The notes: a model not told the origin generated them from the sequence alone. Shown: positions 38,759 through 47,519, numbered from the stretch's first letter. The stretch: DNA of 64,000 bases from CAZMGV01 sp964565925 (GCA_964565925.1 CAZMGV010000001.1:124001-188000), one strand, 5' to 3'. Program-made: numbers and translations.

Positions 38759-39750
38759 GACGGCGCCGCCATATTCTTGAGCTTCTTCTCCAGCTCGTGC
38801 GAGAGGAACTCGATTGTCGTCTTGTCGTAGGTCCGCGAATAGATGTACGGCAGCTCCAGCGCCGCATCGGAAAGCGTGCGGTAGTCCTCGACATACTTCT
38901 GGTTCAGGTCCGCCCGGATCTGCTGGCTGGAGGCGCAGGCGAGCACCGACCTGGCGAGATCCATGCCGCCGACCACATCGGATATACCGTGGACGCCTTC
39001 CGTCGAATCCTGCACTTCCTGGAGCAGGCCTTTCAGTTCCGGCCTGACCGGCTGCGGGTGCACGGCGTTGATCGCCAGCATTCCCCGCGGAAGGCTCAGT
39101 TCGCCCTTCATCTTTTCCAGCAGTTCCCTGGTTTCGTTGAACGGCATCTCTTCAGCCAGCGTCACAACGTGATAGATCGCCTGGCCCTTTTTCGTGAAGT
39201 AGTCGTTCATCAGCCCGGCGTGCCTGGCAAGTGGGCCCACACCGACGGCGATCTGCGTCTGGCGCGGGAGCGCCCACAGCGAAAGTCCGTGTCCCGTCGC
39301 CGGCGAGTCGATGATGAAGACGTCGTATTTCGATTTATGACCCTTGGGCAGCTGGCCCATGTCCCAGATCTTGCCCAGCACGACGAATTCGCGGAAACCG
39401 GGCATTCCCTTGATCCAGTGCTTGAGGAAGCTCTTCTTGAAGATCGCGTCGTAGACCGCCTGGAACCGAACGAACCGGAGCGCGTATTCTTCCATCGAAG
39501 AGTCCGGATCGACGTTCTTCGCGAACAGGTTGGGGAAAACCTCGACCTCGTTGTAACCGACCGGCGGAACCTGGAAGAGCTGGCTCATCCGTTCCTTGAC
39601 GTCGGTTTCGATAATCACGGTGCGTTTACCGTGCCGGGCCAGCACGAGTCCGAGGGCGGCCGAGAGGCTCGATTTGCCCACTCCGCCCTTACCGATCATC
39701 ACCTGAAAGGGGTGACTGATTACCCAGTCGAGATAACTCTGTTTTGCCAT
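38755..39750 (-). CDS. ArsA/Get3-family ATPase (second of a pair)
   Basis: I start at ATG 39750 (MAKQSYLDW, 331 residues). The frame continues 51 codons upstream, but that part overlaps the divergent gene at 39897 and looks non-coding. Walker A MIGKGGVGKSSLSAAL is near 17-32; switch IIETDVKERMSQLF lacks the DPA of its partner; DT signature FIIDSPATGHGLSLW. The C-terminus ends in a charged helix. Overlapping translation with the downstream paralogue suggests a two-subunit ATPase, in contrast to E. coli ArsA, which fuses two halves. It may work in membrane protein targeting or polar organisation; the substrate is unknown. Confidence 0.87.
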   Translation of the reverse strand: MAKQSYLDWVISHPFQVMIGKGGVGKSSLSAALGLVLARHGKRTVIIETDVKERMSQLFQVPPVGYNEVEVFPNLFAKNVDPDSSMEEYALRFVRFQAVYDAIFKKSFLKHWIKGMPGFREFVVLGKIWDMGQLPKGHKSKYDVFIIDSPATGHGLSLWALPRQTQIAVGVGPLARHAGLMNDYFTKKGQAIYHVVTLAEEMPFNETRELLEKMKGELSLPRGMLAINAVHPQPVRPELKGLLQEVQDSTEGVHGISDVVGGMDLARSVLACASSQQIRADLNQKYVEDYRTLSDAALELPYIYSRTYDKTTIEFLSHELEKKLKNMAAPS

Positions 39751-39896
39751 CAGCTTGTAAGGTTGCGGGCCGCTGTCAGGAAGAAGCTCCGCCGCTCTGG
39801 CCTTTCTTGGAAAAACATCTAACCATTTCAAGAGGTTAGCCAGTGGCGGGACAAATCCGCTCACGGGAGCCCGGAGCCTAAATGTGCGGGGGACGT

Positions 39897-40328
39897 GTGT
39901 CAAACGAAACAGGACCTGAAAACCGCCGTTTGGCAGCGTTTATGGGGGTATCCATCGCCCTGGCGCTTCTGGCGGGCTTTTTCGGCCTGATGCTCCGCAG
40001 CCGGACACTCGTGCTGGCGGCCGAGAAGCGGTGCGACCGGAACTACCGCTCCGCGCTGGCCGCCGCCGCGGACCTGAAACCGGTGAAAGAGTGCTACCTG
40101 GATGTTCTGCGGGCGAAACCGTGGAACACAGACGTCACGTTCAAGATCCAGTCGGCCGGGGATCTGGAGGCCGAGCGCCTGCGGACGCCTGCTGCGGAAC
40201 CGGGTCCGCTGTCACGGCTTGCCCGGGGCGATCTCGCCGCTTGCGACCGTATCGAAACCGATCCGCAGCTCTCGTCTCAGCCGCTCCGTTCACGCTGGCT
40301 CCAGCTCTGTATCATGTTGACACAGTAG
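39897..40328 (+). CDS. Small membrane-anchored protein (unknown)
   Basis: About 143 residues from GTG 39897 (GGGGGA just upstream); ATG 39882 is an alternative. One transmembrane segment near the N-terminus (AAFMGVSIALALLAGFFGLML) is followed by about 100 soluble residues with several cysteines (EKRCDRNY, KECYLD, LAACDRI). The spaced Cys and the Ala/Leu helices could hint at a TPR-like helical domain outside the membrane. It is divergent from the ArsA pair (146 nt apart) and ends before the diguanylate cyclase promoter. I recognise no family. Confidence 0.65.
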   Translation: MSNETGPENRRLAAFMGVSIALALLAGFFGLMLRSRTLVLAAEKRCDRNYRSALAAAADLKPVKECYLDVLRAKPWNTDVTFKIQSAGDLEAERLRTPAAEPGPLSRLARGDLAACDRIETDPQLSSQPLRSRWLQLCIMLTQ

Positions 40329-40387
40329 AATATTTGTATTCTGGACGTATTCAGAACAGACGACCCGTACCAACTGTTATCTATATT

Positions 40388-40396
40388 TGGTATAAT
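40388..40396 (+). promoter_or_regulatory. Extended -10 promoter of the diguanylate cyclase gene
   Basis: TGGTATAAT fits an extended -10 element (TG-n-TATAAT). No good -35 is visible at the usual spacing. The following leader to TTG 40454 is about 50 nt. The surrounding DNA (40329-40410) is notably AT-rich. Confidence 0.5.
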
Positions 40397-40453
40397 TGCT
40401 GGTATTAAAGAGTAGCCGGAGAGCGCCGCAGCGCCGCTGGAGTGTAGTCACCG

Positions 40454-41416
40454 TTGGCCAAGACCTGTCTCATTATCGACGACTCTGAATCGGTCCGGAA
40501 TCTGGTGAACAAGATTCTGACCGAAGAGAAAGTCTTTGATACCTGCATGCTGGCGTCGGACGGCATCGAGGGGTTCAAGCTGCTGCTCAAGCATCGCCCC
40601 GACATCGTCCTGTGCGACGTCGTGATGCCGGGACTCGACGGGTTCAAGTTCCTCGAACTGAAAGACTCCAAACCCGACCTGCTCAAGACCCCGGTCATCA
40701 TGCTGACAAGCCAGGAACAGGTCGGTGTGAAGGTGAAGGCGCTGGAGGCCGGCGCGTCCGACTACCTGACCAAGCCGTTCGAGGCGAAAGAGCTGATTGC
40801 ACGCGTCCGCGTGCACCTGAAGATCAAGTCGCTGCAGGACGAGCTGGAACGCAAGAACCTGGAACTGGAAAAACTCTCGCACACGGACGGCCTGACCAAG
40901 ATCAATAACCGGCGCCACTTCGTCGAGCTGCTGGAACTCGAATACGCCCGTGCCGAACGGTACAAGGCGCCGCTGTCGTACCTGATGATCGATATCGACC
41001 ACTTCAAGCAGGTGAACGACACCTACGGGCACCATATCGGCGACGCCGTGCTGATCGAGGTGTCGAAGGCACTCTCGTCCAATCTGCGCGCCATCGACAT
41101 TATCGGCCGCTACGGCGGCGAGGAGTTCGGCATCATCCTCCCCGGCACCGATCCCGAAGGCTCCATGATCGTCGCCGAAAGAAACCGCGTCCGGGTCGAG
41201 CGGCTTCGGATCGATATTCCCGAAATGCAGAAAGAGCTGCAGGTCACCGTGTCCATCGGCGGGGCGACCTATCCGCGCCAGGACATCAAGACCTACGAGG
41301 ATCTCGTGCGGTTCGCCGACCATGCGCTTTACGAATCAAAGGGCGCGGGCCGCAACCGCGTCACCTGGTCCCGTCACCGGGGGCTCGAGCTGGTCAAGAA
41401 ACTGCCCGAAGAGTGA
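40454..41416 (+). CDS. REC-GGDEF response regulator, diguanylate cyclase
   Basis: 320 residues from TTG 40454 (GGAG upstream). The receiver domain (about 1-120) has LIIDDSE, the phospho-acceptor Asp in DIVLCDVVMPGLDG and the Lys in LTKPFE. A coiled linker (ELERKNLELEKL) leads to a GGDEF domain (about 145-305) with SYLMIDIDHFKQVND and an intact GGEEF. The RAID sequence lies five residues upstream and fits the product-inhibition site RxxD. Two GTP give cyclic di-GMP on phosphorylation, as in PleD/WspR. It is convergent with the hybrid kinase at 41452, 35 nt apart, which might be its partner (inference). Confidence 0.95.
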   Translation: MAKTCLIIDDSESVRNLVNKILTEEKVFDTCMLASDGIEGFKLLLKHRPDIVLCDVVMPGLDGFKFLELKDSKPDLLKTPVIMLTSQEQVGVKVKALEAGASDYLTKPFEAKELIARVRVHLKIKSLQDELERKNLELEKLSHTDGLTKINNRRHFVELLELEYARAERYKAPLSYLMIDIDHFKQVNDTYGHHIGDAVLIEVSKALSSNLRAIDIIGRYGGEEFGIILPGTDPEGSMIVAERNRVRVERLRIDIPEMQKELQVTVSIGGATYPRQDIKTYEDLVRFADHALYESKGAGRNRVTWSRHRGLELVKKLPEE

Positions 41417-41451
41417 CCGCCGGATAGCTGCCAGATATACGGCCGTTGCTC

Positions 41452-43125
41452 TCAACGCCCGCGGGCGGGCTTCTTGTCGGACTTTTTGGGCAGCGCGTAT
41501 TTCCGGATCACTTCAATCAGCCGGTCACGCGTAAACGGTTTCACGACAACCGCCTTGCAGCCCGCTTCGAGCGCGAGTCCGTGTTCGGCCAGATCGCTCA
41601 CCGCCGTCACCGCGACAATCGGAATGCCGCTTGTCACGCCCGACTGGGTAAGCCGCCTGGCGACATTCACGCCCGAGGTGTCGGGCAGCTTCAGGTCGAG
41701 CAGCACGATCTCCGGCAGGTGCCGTTCGGCGGCCCGGATGCCGGATTCCCCGTCCGGGGCGTTCTCAAAGGACCCGCCCTCTGCCTCGATGAACTGACGC
41801 ATGACCGTAGCCGTCGAGGGGTCATCCTCGATCACCAGCACCCGGCCGATTTCGCGAACCTCTCCTGCTAGCCGCGCCGAGGCCGGCAGCCGGATCGTGA
41901 AGGTGCTCCCCTTGCCCGGTTCGGTGCGAACCGTCAGCGAACCGCCGTGCAGTTCCACCATCCGCTTCGCCAGCGGAAGTCCCAGGCCCAGACCGCCGTG
42001 CTGGCGCGTGGAGCCCGAGTCGATCTGGTGAAAATCGACGAATATCTCCGGCACCTGGTCGAACGACATGCCGGGACCTTCGTCAGTGACATCTATATAG
42101 GTCGACACAACACCCTGTCCGGCAAGCGCCAGGAACTGGTTCTTCGTCGTGTCAGTCTTGCCTTCCGAATAGATCCGCACGGTCACCGTGCGGCCGGACG
42201 GCGAAAACTTGATGGCGTTCTGGATCAGGTCGTCCAGCACGAGGCCGATCTTGTCCCGGTCGCCGTCCACGGGAAGCGGATTTCCGGTAGTCTCGGCAAC
42301 CACTTTCACGTCGCGCTCGGAACTGAAGGGCGTCAGGTTTTCGACCACTTCCTTTACCAGCGGGCCGAGATCGAAGATCGTCTTCAGGAGCGTCTGGCGC
42401 TGGGCCTCGATTTCCGAGAACGCCAGCACCCGGTTGATCATCCGGATCAGATGGGTCGATTTCTCGTGAATCTGCTCGACGCATTCCAGATGATCGGGGA
42501 GCAGTTTGTCCTTCTCGGCCAGCAGCAGTTCGGTGAATCCGAGGACTGCCGTGAGCGGCGTCCGAAGTTCATGATTCACGTTGGCGACGAAATCGCTCTT
42601 CAGTTCGTCGAGCCGCTGGAGACGGCGCTGGGCTTCGATCAGCTGGGCGTAGTTTTTCTCGAGTTCGCGGTAGTTCTCCTCGGTCATGGCGATATGCATC
42701 TGGCTCGTGAGGAACACGCGGAACCGGCTGTCCAGCGTCCCTTCGATGAGCGAGAGCACGAACGTATCGTCCGCGGCCTGACCCGGACGGGGCTTTTTCA
42801 GCGGACGGTAACCGAACAGGCCGAGTATCTCGTTCGCACAGCGGATCGGCCGGAAGGTATAGGTTCGCTTGTCGGCCGAGAAACGCGACATCGGCCGGTC
42901 GCCGAGAAATCCGATCGCTTCCGCCGCACTGCGGATCAGGCCCAGCTGTTTTTTCGAGGTGATCCGTTTCCCGTTTTCAAAGATGATCGGCGCTTCCGGC
43001 TGGGACGGCACCGCCACGGCAAACTCGGCCTCGAGCCTTTTGGACAGCGGCTGGAGCAGGAGCTTCAGGTCCGTTTCGGCGAGCAGTTCCGTGAGCGGCG
43101 GCGGGCTGTGCAGGGATACGGTCAT
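41452..43125 (-). CDS. Hybrid histidine kinase with C-terminal receiver
   Basis: 557 residues. The N-terminal 140 residues are a soluble sensory region of no clear family (GLIRSAAEAIGFLGDRP, YTFRPIRCANEILGLFGY). A coiled coil (NYRELEKNYAQLIEAQRRLQ) leads to HisKA with the phospho-His in NVNHELRTPLTAVLGF (about residue 184). HATPase_c follows with N-box DDLIQNAIKFS and G-boxes DVTDEGPGMS and GGLGLGLPLAK, then a receiver with Asp near 477 (IVLLDLKLPDTSG) and Lys in VVKPFTRD. No membrane segment, so it is cytosolic. Its ATG overlaps the stop of the MglA-like gene, implying coupled synthesis and a joint task such as polarity or motility control. Confidence 0.94.
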   Translation of the reverse strand: MTVSLHSPPPLTELLAETDLKLLLQPLSKRLEAEFAVAVPSQPEAPIIFENGKRITSKKQLGLIRSAAEAIGFLGDRPMSRFSADKRTYTFRPIRCANEILGLFGYRPLKKPRPGQAADDTFVLSLIEGTLDSRFRVFLTSQMHIAMTEENYRELEKNYAQLIEAQRRLQRLDELKSDFVANVNHELRTPLTAVLGFTELLLAEKDKLLPDHLECVEQIHEKSTHLIRMINRVLAFSEIEAQRQTLLKTIFDLGPLVKEVVENLTPFSSERDVKVVAETTGNPLPVDGDRDKIGLVLDDLIQNAIKFSPSGRTVTVRIYSEGKTDTTKNQFLALAGQGVVSTYIDVTDEGPGMSFDQVPEIFVDFHQIDSGSTRQHGGLGLGLPLAKRMVELHGGSLTVRTEPGKGSTFTIRLPASARLAGEVREIGRVLVIEDDPSTATVMRQFIEAEGGSFENAPDGESGIRAAERHLPEIVLLDLKLPDTSGVNVARRLTQSGVTSGIPIVAVTAVSDLAEHGLALEAGCKAVVVKPFTRDRLIEVIRKYALPKKSDKKPARGR

Positions 43126-43799
43126 TTCACGCCCTCCCCCGGATGCTTCCGGAAGTTGTCCCGGATGGCCTTCATGAACTGTTCTTCCGAAAGGCCGAAC
43201 TTCCGGGCGAACTCGTATTTCGTATCGAGGCTCTTGAACAGAAGCTGCACGAGCGCGTCCAGGGTCGGAATCACGCCCTTGCCCTCGATGGCGGACGCCA
43301 TGAACACGGGGATACCCGTCTGCCCCCAGGTCTTCTGGATCAGTTCCGCCGGTAGCGCGTTGGGCAGATCCCGTTTGTTGAACTGGATCGCGAACGGCAT
43401 GGTCTTGGAATCCATGCCGAGCTCCTTCAGGTTTTCCTGGAGGTTCAGGTAGCTCTCGGCGTTGGCCTGTTCGAGATCTTTCTGGCTGTCGGCGATAAAC
43501 GCCACCGCGTCGGAACCGCGCAGCACCATGCGACGGGTCGAGTCGTGCTGCACCTGGCCCGGGACGGTAAAGAGCTTCAGCTTCACCTTGAAGCCCGCGC
43601 CGGCGGCGATCTCGATCGGAAGGAGATCGAAAAACAGGGTGCGGTCGCCCGCCGTATCCAGCGACATGAGATTGCCGCGGGACTTTGCGTTCGCCGCACG
43701 ATGAATCTGCTGGAGATTCGTCGTCTTCCCGCTCATGGCCGGTCCGTAATAGACCAGCTTGAACGTGATCTCTTTCAGCGAATGGTTGAATTCGGCCAC
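43122..43799 (-). CDS. MglA-like Ras-family GTPase
   Basis: 225 residues. Walker A YYGPAMSGKTTNLQQIH (about 17-33), switch region AGDRTLFFDLLPIE (about 51-64), TVPGQVQHDSTRR in place of the classical DxxGQ, and base motif NKRD (about 142-145). These are the marks of MglA of Myxococcus, which sets polarity and drives motility when bound to GTP. A C-terminal extension of about 25 residues (EEQFMKAIRDNFRKHPGEGVK) is unusual. No MglB Roadblock partner is in the window. It lies in a run with the SDR, acyltransferase and hybrid kinase genes and overlaps the kinase start. It is a paralogue of the family rather than proven MglA. Confidence 0.92.
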   Translation of the reverse strand: MAEFNHSLKEITFKLVYYGPAMSGKTTNLQQIHRAANAKSRGNLMSLDTAGDRTLFFDLLPIEIAAGAGFKVKLKLFTVPGQVQHDSTRRMVLRGSDAVAFIADSQKDLEQANAESYLNLQENLKELGMDSKTMPFAIQFNKRDLPNALPAELIQKTWGQTGIPVFMASAIEGKGVIPTLDALVQLLFKSLDTKYEFARKFGLSEEQFMKAIRDNFRKHPGEGVK

Positions 43800-43811
43800 T
43801 GACTCTCCAGA

Positions 43812-44858
43812 CTACCCGCGCCAGACCGAGCGGCGCTCGCGCAAAACGTCATGCACCATCTTCTGGATGCGCTGACGAAGATTCTCGTTGAGCTGATTCA
43901 TCCGGATTTCATCGTCCGGGTCGATAGCGTGCTTGCGGTCGAGCTGAATAGGCTCGCCAAAGCGGACGTACCATTTCGACGGAAGCGGCAGAAGCCCCGC
44001 CAGACCGAGCCACGGGAACGTGGGCGTCAGCGGGAAGATCGGGAGCCCCAGCCACTTGGCCATCAGGTCCGACTTCGCCAGCACGGGATGGGTTTCTTCG
44101 CCGCCCACGATTGCCACCGGAATGATCGGGCTGCCGGTTGTGAGCGCCAGCCGGATGGTTCCGGCACGGCCGAACCGCTGGATCCGGTAGCGGTCCTCGA
44201 ACAGCTTGGAGGCGCCGCGCGCGCCCTCGGGAAAAACCGCCACGAGCTTGTCCTCGCGCAGCAGCCGCTCGGCGTTGCGCCGGTCGGCGCGGGCCACCCC
44301 GATCCGCCGCAGGAACGCGGACAGGTAGGGAAGCGCGTAGGCAAAATCCTCGATCAACGGGCGGATATCCCTCTGGTGCGGATGCTCGATCTGCATCGCT
44401 TCGCGAAGGATGATCGCGTCCCATGGCAGCACGCCGCTGTGGTTCGCCACGATCAGGGCGCGTCCCGACGCTGGAACGTGTTCAATGCCGGAGGTCTCGA
44501 CGCGCCAGTAACTGTCATAGAGATAGCGGATCCTCGGCTGGATCTCCTGCCAGTAGATGGCGTCGTATCCGAAGTCGTCCACCTCGTGACCGCGGGAACG
44601 CAACGAACGGCGGAGCTTCGAGATGCGGGCCCGGGTCCGCCGGTTCTGGGCGGCGTCACGGAAGAAATCGAGAAAACCCTTTTCGACCACCCCGCCCGCC
44701 GGGTCTTCTTCGGACACGTCAAGAAGCGTACGGGTTTCCCTAAGACGGCGTTCCAGCTCTTCGCGCACCAGCGGGTCTTTGACGCCGCTCACCAGCGGTA
44801 CCAGCTCGCGCTCGATCTGGGTCGCGATCTGGATCGGATGTTGAGGTGCGCGCGCCAT
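43812..44858 (-). CDS. Lysophospholipid acyltransferase family (PlsC/MGAT-like)
   Basis: I start at ATG 44858 (GGGAGC upstream), giving 348 residues; the longer frame lies inside the SDR gene. After about 130 charged residues, the acyltransferase domain begins (about 135-330). It has IVANHSGVLPWDA, a variant of block I with the motif NHSGxxPxDA, then VAVFPEGARGASKLF (block III, EGxR) and PIIPVAIVGGEETH. It transfers an acyl group from acyl-CoA or acyl-ACP to a glycerol-type acceptor at the membrane. It is 23 nt after the SDR and 12 nt before the GTPase on the same strand, suggesting membrane lipid changes linked to that signalling cluster. Confidence 0.88.
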   Translation of the reverse strand: MARAPQHPIQIATQIERELVPLVSGVKDPLVREELERRLRETRTLLDVSEEDPAGGVVEKGFLDFFRDAAQNRRTRARISKLRRSLRSRGHEVDDFGYDAIYWQEIQPRIRYLYDSYWRVETSGIEHVPASGRALIVANHSGVLPWDAIILREAMQIEHPHQRDIRPLIEDFAYALPYLSAFLRRIGVARADRRNAERLLREDKLVAVFPEGARGASKLFEDRYRIQRFGRAGTIRLALTTGSPIIPVAIVGGEETHPVLAKSDLMAKWLGLPIFPLTPTFPWLGLAGLLPLPSKWYVRFGEPIQLDRKHAIDPDDEIRMNQLNENLRQRIQKMVHDVLRERRSVWRG

Positions 44859-44881
44859 CTGGCTCAATGCTCCCGTCCGCC

Positions 44882-46000
44882 TCAGGCGGCATCCGCCGTG
44901 TAGCGGCGGAGTCGTTCTTCGCCGGTAAAGGCAAGCCAGGCATCCTTGGTGGAATACCGGGGCGAGAAACCGAGTTTGTCCCTGGCCTTGGCCGTGTCGG
45001 CGACATTCAGGAACTGAAGGAATTTCAAGTAGGCGGGAGGAATCGCCGCCACGCCGCCCGACCACAGGGACGACACCACGCCGCGGGCCACGAATGCCGG
45101 AAGCGCCAGATCCACTTTCCCGCCGATCTTGAGAATCGTCGAAAGCGGAAGCACGCCCTTGCCGGCGATGTTGAAGATCCCGGGCTTTTCCGACTCGATG
45201 GCGATCCGCATCGCCTCCAGCGCATCTTCCTCATGAAGGAACTGGATCAGCGGATCGTAGCCCATGATCGTCGGGACCGCCGCGCGGGAAAAGAACCGGG
45301 TCTCGTAGGTCTTCACACGCGCACCGAGGATGGAGGCGAACCGGAGCACCGTCACCTTCGCATATTCGTGCCGCTCCGCATGGCGTGCCAGCAGGTTTTC
45401 CACTTCCACCCGGTTCTGGAGATACGGGAAGTCGTGGATCGGCTTGAGCGGCATCTCTTCGGTGAGGAAGTTCGGGTGGTTCGGATCGGCGTCGTACACC
45501 TTGGTGGTCGACGGCACGACGATCTGGCGTACCTTGCGGCGGGCGCAGGCATTCAGGATGTTCAGGGTGCCGATGACTTCAAGCTCGTGCAGGTCGGCGT
45601 TATTGACCTTGGGCCAGCTGGTAAACGCGCAGTGAACGACGCGACTCACGCCTTCGCGCTCAAAAATATCCGCGATCCGGGCGTCGCAGTTGGGCTCGGT
45701 CAGATCGGTCTTGTAAAAAACCGTTTTCCGGATGGCGAGCGCCGGCTTGCGGACGTCGATGACGACGATTTTCCCGAACTGGTCGGACGAACGCAGGTAG
45801 TTCAGCGCATTGCTGCCCAGAAATCCGTCGGCGCCGGTAATGGCGACGACATCGCCGCCCTGCCCGCCGGCACTGCCCGGACCGGACAATGGCGCATCGG
45901 TCTTCTTCCGGGACCTGGCCGGTTTAGCCTTCGCCTTGGACATTGAATCAGATTCCGGTGTGCTGGCCACTTCCGGCGTGCTCCCTCTTCCCGATTTCAT
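44882..46000 (-). CDS. Extended SDR, NAD-dependent epimerase/dehydratase family
   Basis: About 372 residues from ATG 46000 (GTG 46003 is also possible). An Ala/Lys/Pro/Ser-rich disordered tail of about 48 residues precedes the Rossmann motif VVAITGADGFLGSNAL. IVVIDVRKP gives the NAD-binding acid. The active site has VVPSTTKVYD and YLQNRVEVEN, where the usual YxxxK is YxxxR. It probably acts on a nucleotide sugar or sterol/lipid-like substrate in the cytosol. It heads a four-gene run with the acyltransferase, GTPase and kinase. The Lys-to-Arg change could weaken catalysis; substrate unknown. Confidence 0.88.
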   Translation of the reverse strand: MKSGRGSTPEVASTPESDSMSKAKAKPARSRKKTDAPLSGPGSAGGQGGDVVAITGADGFLGSNALNYLRSSDQFGKIVVIDVRKPALAIRKTVFYKTDLTEPNCDARIADIFEREGVSRVVHCAFTSWPKVNNADLHELEVIGTLNILNACARRKVRQIVVPSTTKVYDADPNHPNFLTEEMPLKPIHDFPYLQNRVEVENLLARHAERHEYAKVTVLRFASILGARVKTYETRFFSRAAVPTIMGYDPLIQFLHEEDALEAMRIAIESEKPGIFNIAGKGVLPLSTILKIGGKVDLALPAFVARGVVSSLWSGGVAAIPPAYLKFLQFLNVADTAKARDKLGFSPRYSTKDAWLAFTGEERLRRYTADAA

Positions 46001-46089
46001 CACAGGAAACCATCCCTACAGACATCGACAGAAACAGTTACCTATAGTTGAATGCCGGTTCCAGCGTGTCAATGAAAGGAAACCGTAGT

Positions 46090-46758
46090 ATGAAGGAAGA
46101 AATGATTGAACCCACTTCATATACCCCTCGGGAGATTCAGGACGAAACAGTTACCGGTCCTTTGACGCGGTTCGCCCAGTTCTGCGGGATCCTCCTGCAC
46201 CCGCTGATCGTCGGCTTCCCTGTGGCGCTGGCGGTCGGAATCCGGGAATACGGCGGCTGGTCGGACGTGACCCTGCGGCTTACCGTTCAGGTGGGAATGC
46301 TCTGCGTCATCGCCCCGTTCGCCTACCTGCTGTATCTCTCCCGGGCTGGCCATACGACCGACGTGTTCATGTCGCTGCGGGAGGACCGCCGATACATCTT
46401 CCCGATCGGCACGCTCAATCTGGTGATGACCTACATAACGTTCCGCTATCACCACGCGAGCGATCTGATCCTGAACGTCGTGCTGGCGGCCATCCTGGTG
46501 ATGGCGGCCATGCAGACCGGCACCCTTTTCTCGAAGCCCAGCATGCACACGGCCGGGAACGCCGGCATTGCCGCCGCCGTGGCGATCTACGAAGGCCCGC
46601 ACACCCTTCCGGTCACCGCCGCGCTCACGGCGCTGGTCATGTGGAGCCGGGTCCGGGCAAAGCGGCACACCATCAGTGAAGTATTCCAGGGGCTCATTAT
46701 CGGAGCGGGGGCAACGACGATCGTCCTGCTGCTTCTCCGGAGCGCCTACCCGGGATGA
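46090..46758 (+). CDS. PAP2-like polytopic membrane protein
   Basis: 222 residues from ATG 46090 (AAGGA upstream). Five or six hydrophobic segments (ILLHPLIVGFPVALAVGI, VGMLCVIAPFAYLLYL, IGTLNLVMTYITF, LILNVVLAAILVMAAM and others). Near the C-terminus PSMHTAGNAG, SRVRAKRHTISEV and FQGLIIGAG resemble motifs 2 and 3 of type-2 phosphatidic acid phosphatases (PSGH; SRxxxxxHxxxD), but the final Asp is Glu and motif 1 is not evident. It may be a lipid phosphatase or an inactive relative. It overlaps lipB by 4 nt. Confidence 0.7.
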   Translation: MKEEMIEPTSYTPREIQDETVTGPLTRFAQFCGILLHPLIVGFPVALAVGIREYGGWSDVTLRLTVQVGMLCVIAPFAYLLYLSRAGHTTDVFMSLREDRRYIFPIGTLNLVMTYITFRYHHASDLILNVVLAAILVMAAMQTGTLFSKPSMHTAGNAGIAAAVAIYEGPHTLPVTAALTALVMWSRVRAKRHTISEVFQGLIIGAGATTIVLLLLRSAYPG

Positions 46759-47438
46759 CCGATACCCCCCGGCCCGAGCTGCTGTGGGCCGATCTCGGCC
46801 TGATCCGTTTTCCGGATGCGGACTTCCTGCAGAGCGAACTGGCCGAGCGCCGGTCGGGCCTCGACGCGGATTTCCTGCTGCTCGCCGAGCACCCCCCTGC
46901 CTACACTTACGGGGCGCGGGCCCAGCACACCGGGGCGCTATGGCCGGAAGCATTCCTGAAAGAACGGAACATCGAGCGGTTCCTGACTTCCCGGGGCGGC
47001 GATCCCCTCTACCACGCTCCCGGCCAGATCGTGGGCTACACGATCTTCGACACCAACGTTCACGAACTCTCCCCCCGCTCCTTCGTCGCGCTGATCGAGC
47101 GCGCCCTGATGCTGGTGCTGAAGGACCTCGGCGTAAGGGTGTTTACCAGCGCGAAAAACCCCGGCCTCTGGGTGGACGAGAAACAGATCGCCACCTTCGG
47201 CGTTCACCTGTCGAAAGGGATCAGCCGCTACGGGTTCACCCTGAACGTGACCCCCGATCTCGAGCCCGCCCGGTCCGCACCGGCGGCAACGGACCCGGTG
47301 ACCAGCCTCAAGGAACTGGGAATCGAAGCGACGGCAAAAGACCTTATCCCCAGAATTGCCGCCGCCTTCGGCGTGGTGTTTCACCAGCAGGTCCACCGGA
47401 TCGAGGCCGCCGACCTGAGACAGAAGATCGAGGCATAA
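46755..47438 (+). CDS. lipB: LipB-family octanoyltransferase homologue lacking the catalytic Cys
   Basis: 227 residues, start overlapping the previous stop (ATGA). LipB moves octanoyl from ACP to lipoyl-domain lysines. The body matches the family: LAEHPPAYTYGARA, SRGGDPLYHAPGQIVGY (RGGxxTYHGPGQ), WVDEKQIATFGVHL with the catalytic-dyad Lys, and RYGFTLNVTPDL. The segment that should hold PCG with the acyl-accepting Cys reads SAPAATDPVTSL instead. I see no Cys nearby. This could be an inactive or differently acting member. No lipA is in the window. Confidence 0.88.
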   Translation: MTDTPRPELLWADLGLIRFPDADFLQSELAERRSGLDADFLLLAEHPPAYTYGARAQHTGALWPEAFLKERNIERFLTSRGGDPLYHAPGQIVGYTIFDTNVHELSPRSFVALIERALMLVLKDLGVRVFTSAKNPGLWVDEKQIATFGVHLSKGISRYGFTLNVTPDLEPARSAPAATDPVTSLKELGIEATAKDLIPRIAAAFGVVFHQQVHRIEAADLRQKIEA

Positions 47439-47490
47439 ATGCCGCCGCCCGAGTGAAGCGATCTGCGACCCTCTCCTCCGGACAAACAAG

Positions 47491-47519
47491 TTGGAAACGT
47501 TCACAGAACCGTGAATAAT
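47491..47519 (+). promoter_or_regulatory. Promoter with inverted-repeat operator for hicBA
   Basis: TTGGAA (47491-47496), 17 nt, AATAAT (47514-47519). A perfect inverted repeat TTCAC-N6-GTGAA (47500-47515) covers the spacer and -10, fit for an autorepressor. The start point falls at about ATG 47526 and there is no ribosome site, so the message may be leaderless. Confidence 0.5.

Noticed and set aside
38797..39822. 341-codon open frame opposite the ArsA pair
   Set aside because: Shadow frame; both ArsA genes carry clear nucleotide motifs.
41947..43452. 501-codon open frame opposite the hybrid kinase
   Set aside because: Shadow of the kinase and GTPase genes; Arg/His-rich with no family features.
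46755..47438. Calling the LipB homologue a pseudogene
   Set aside because: The frame is full length with most motifs intact; only the catalytic Cys is missing.
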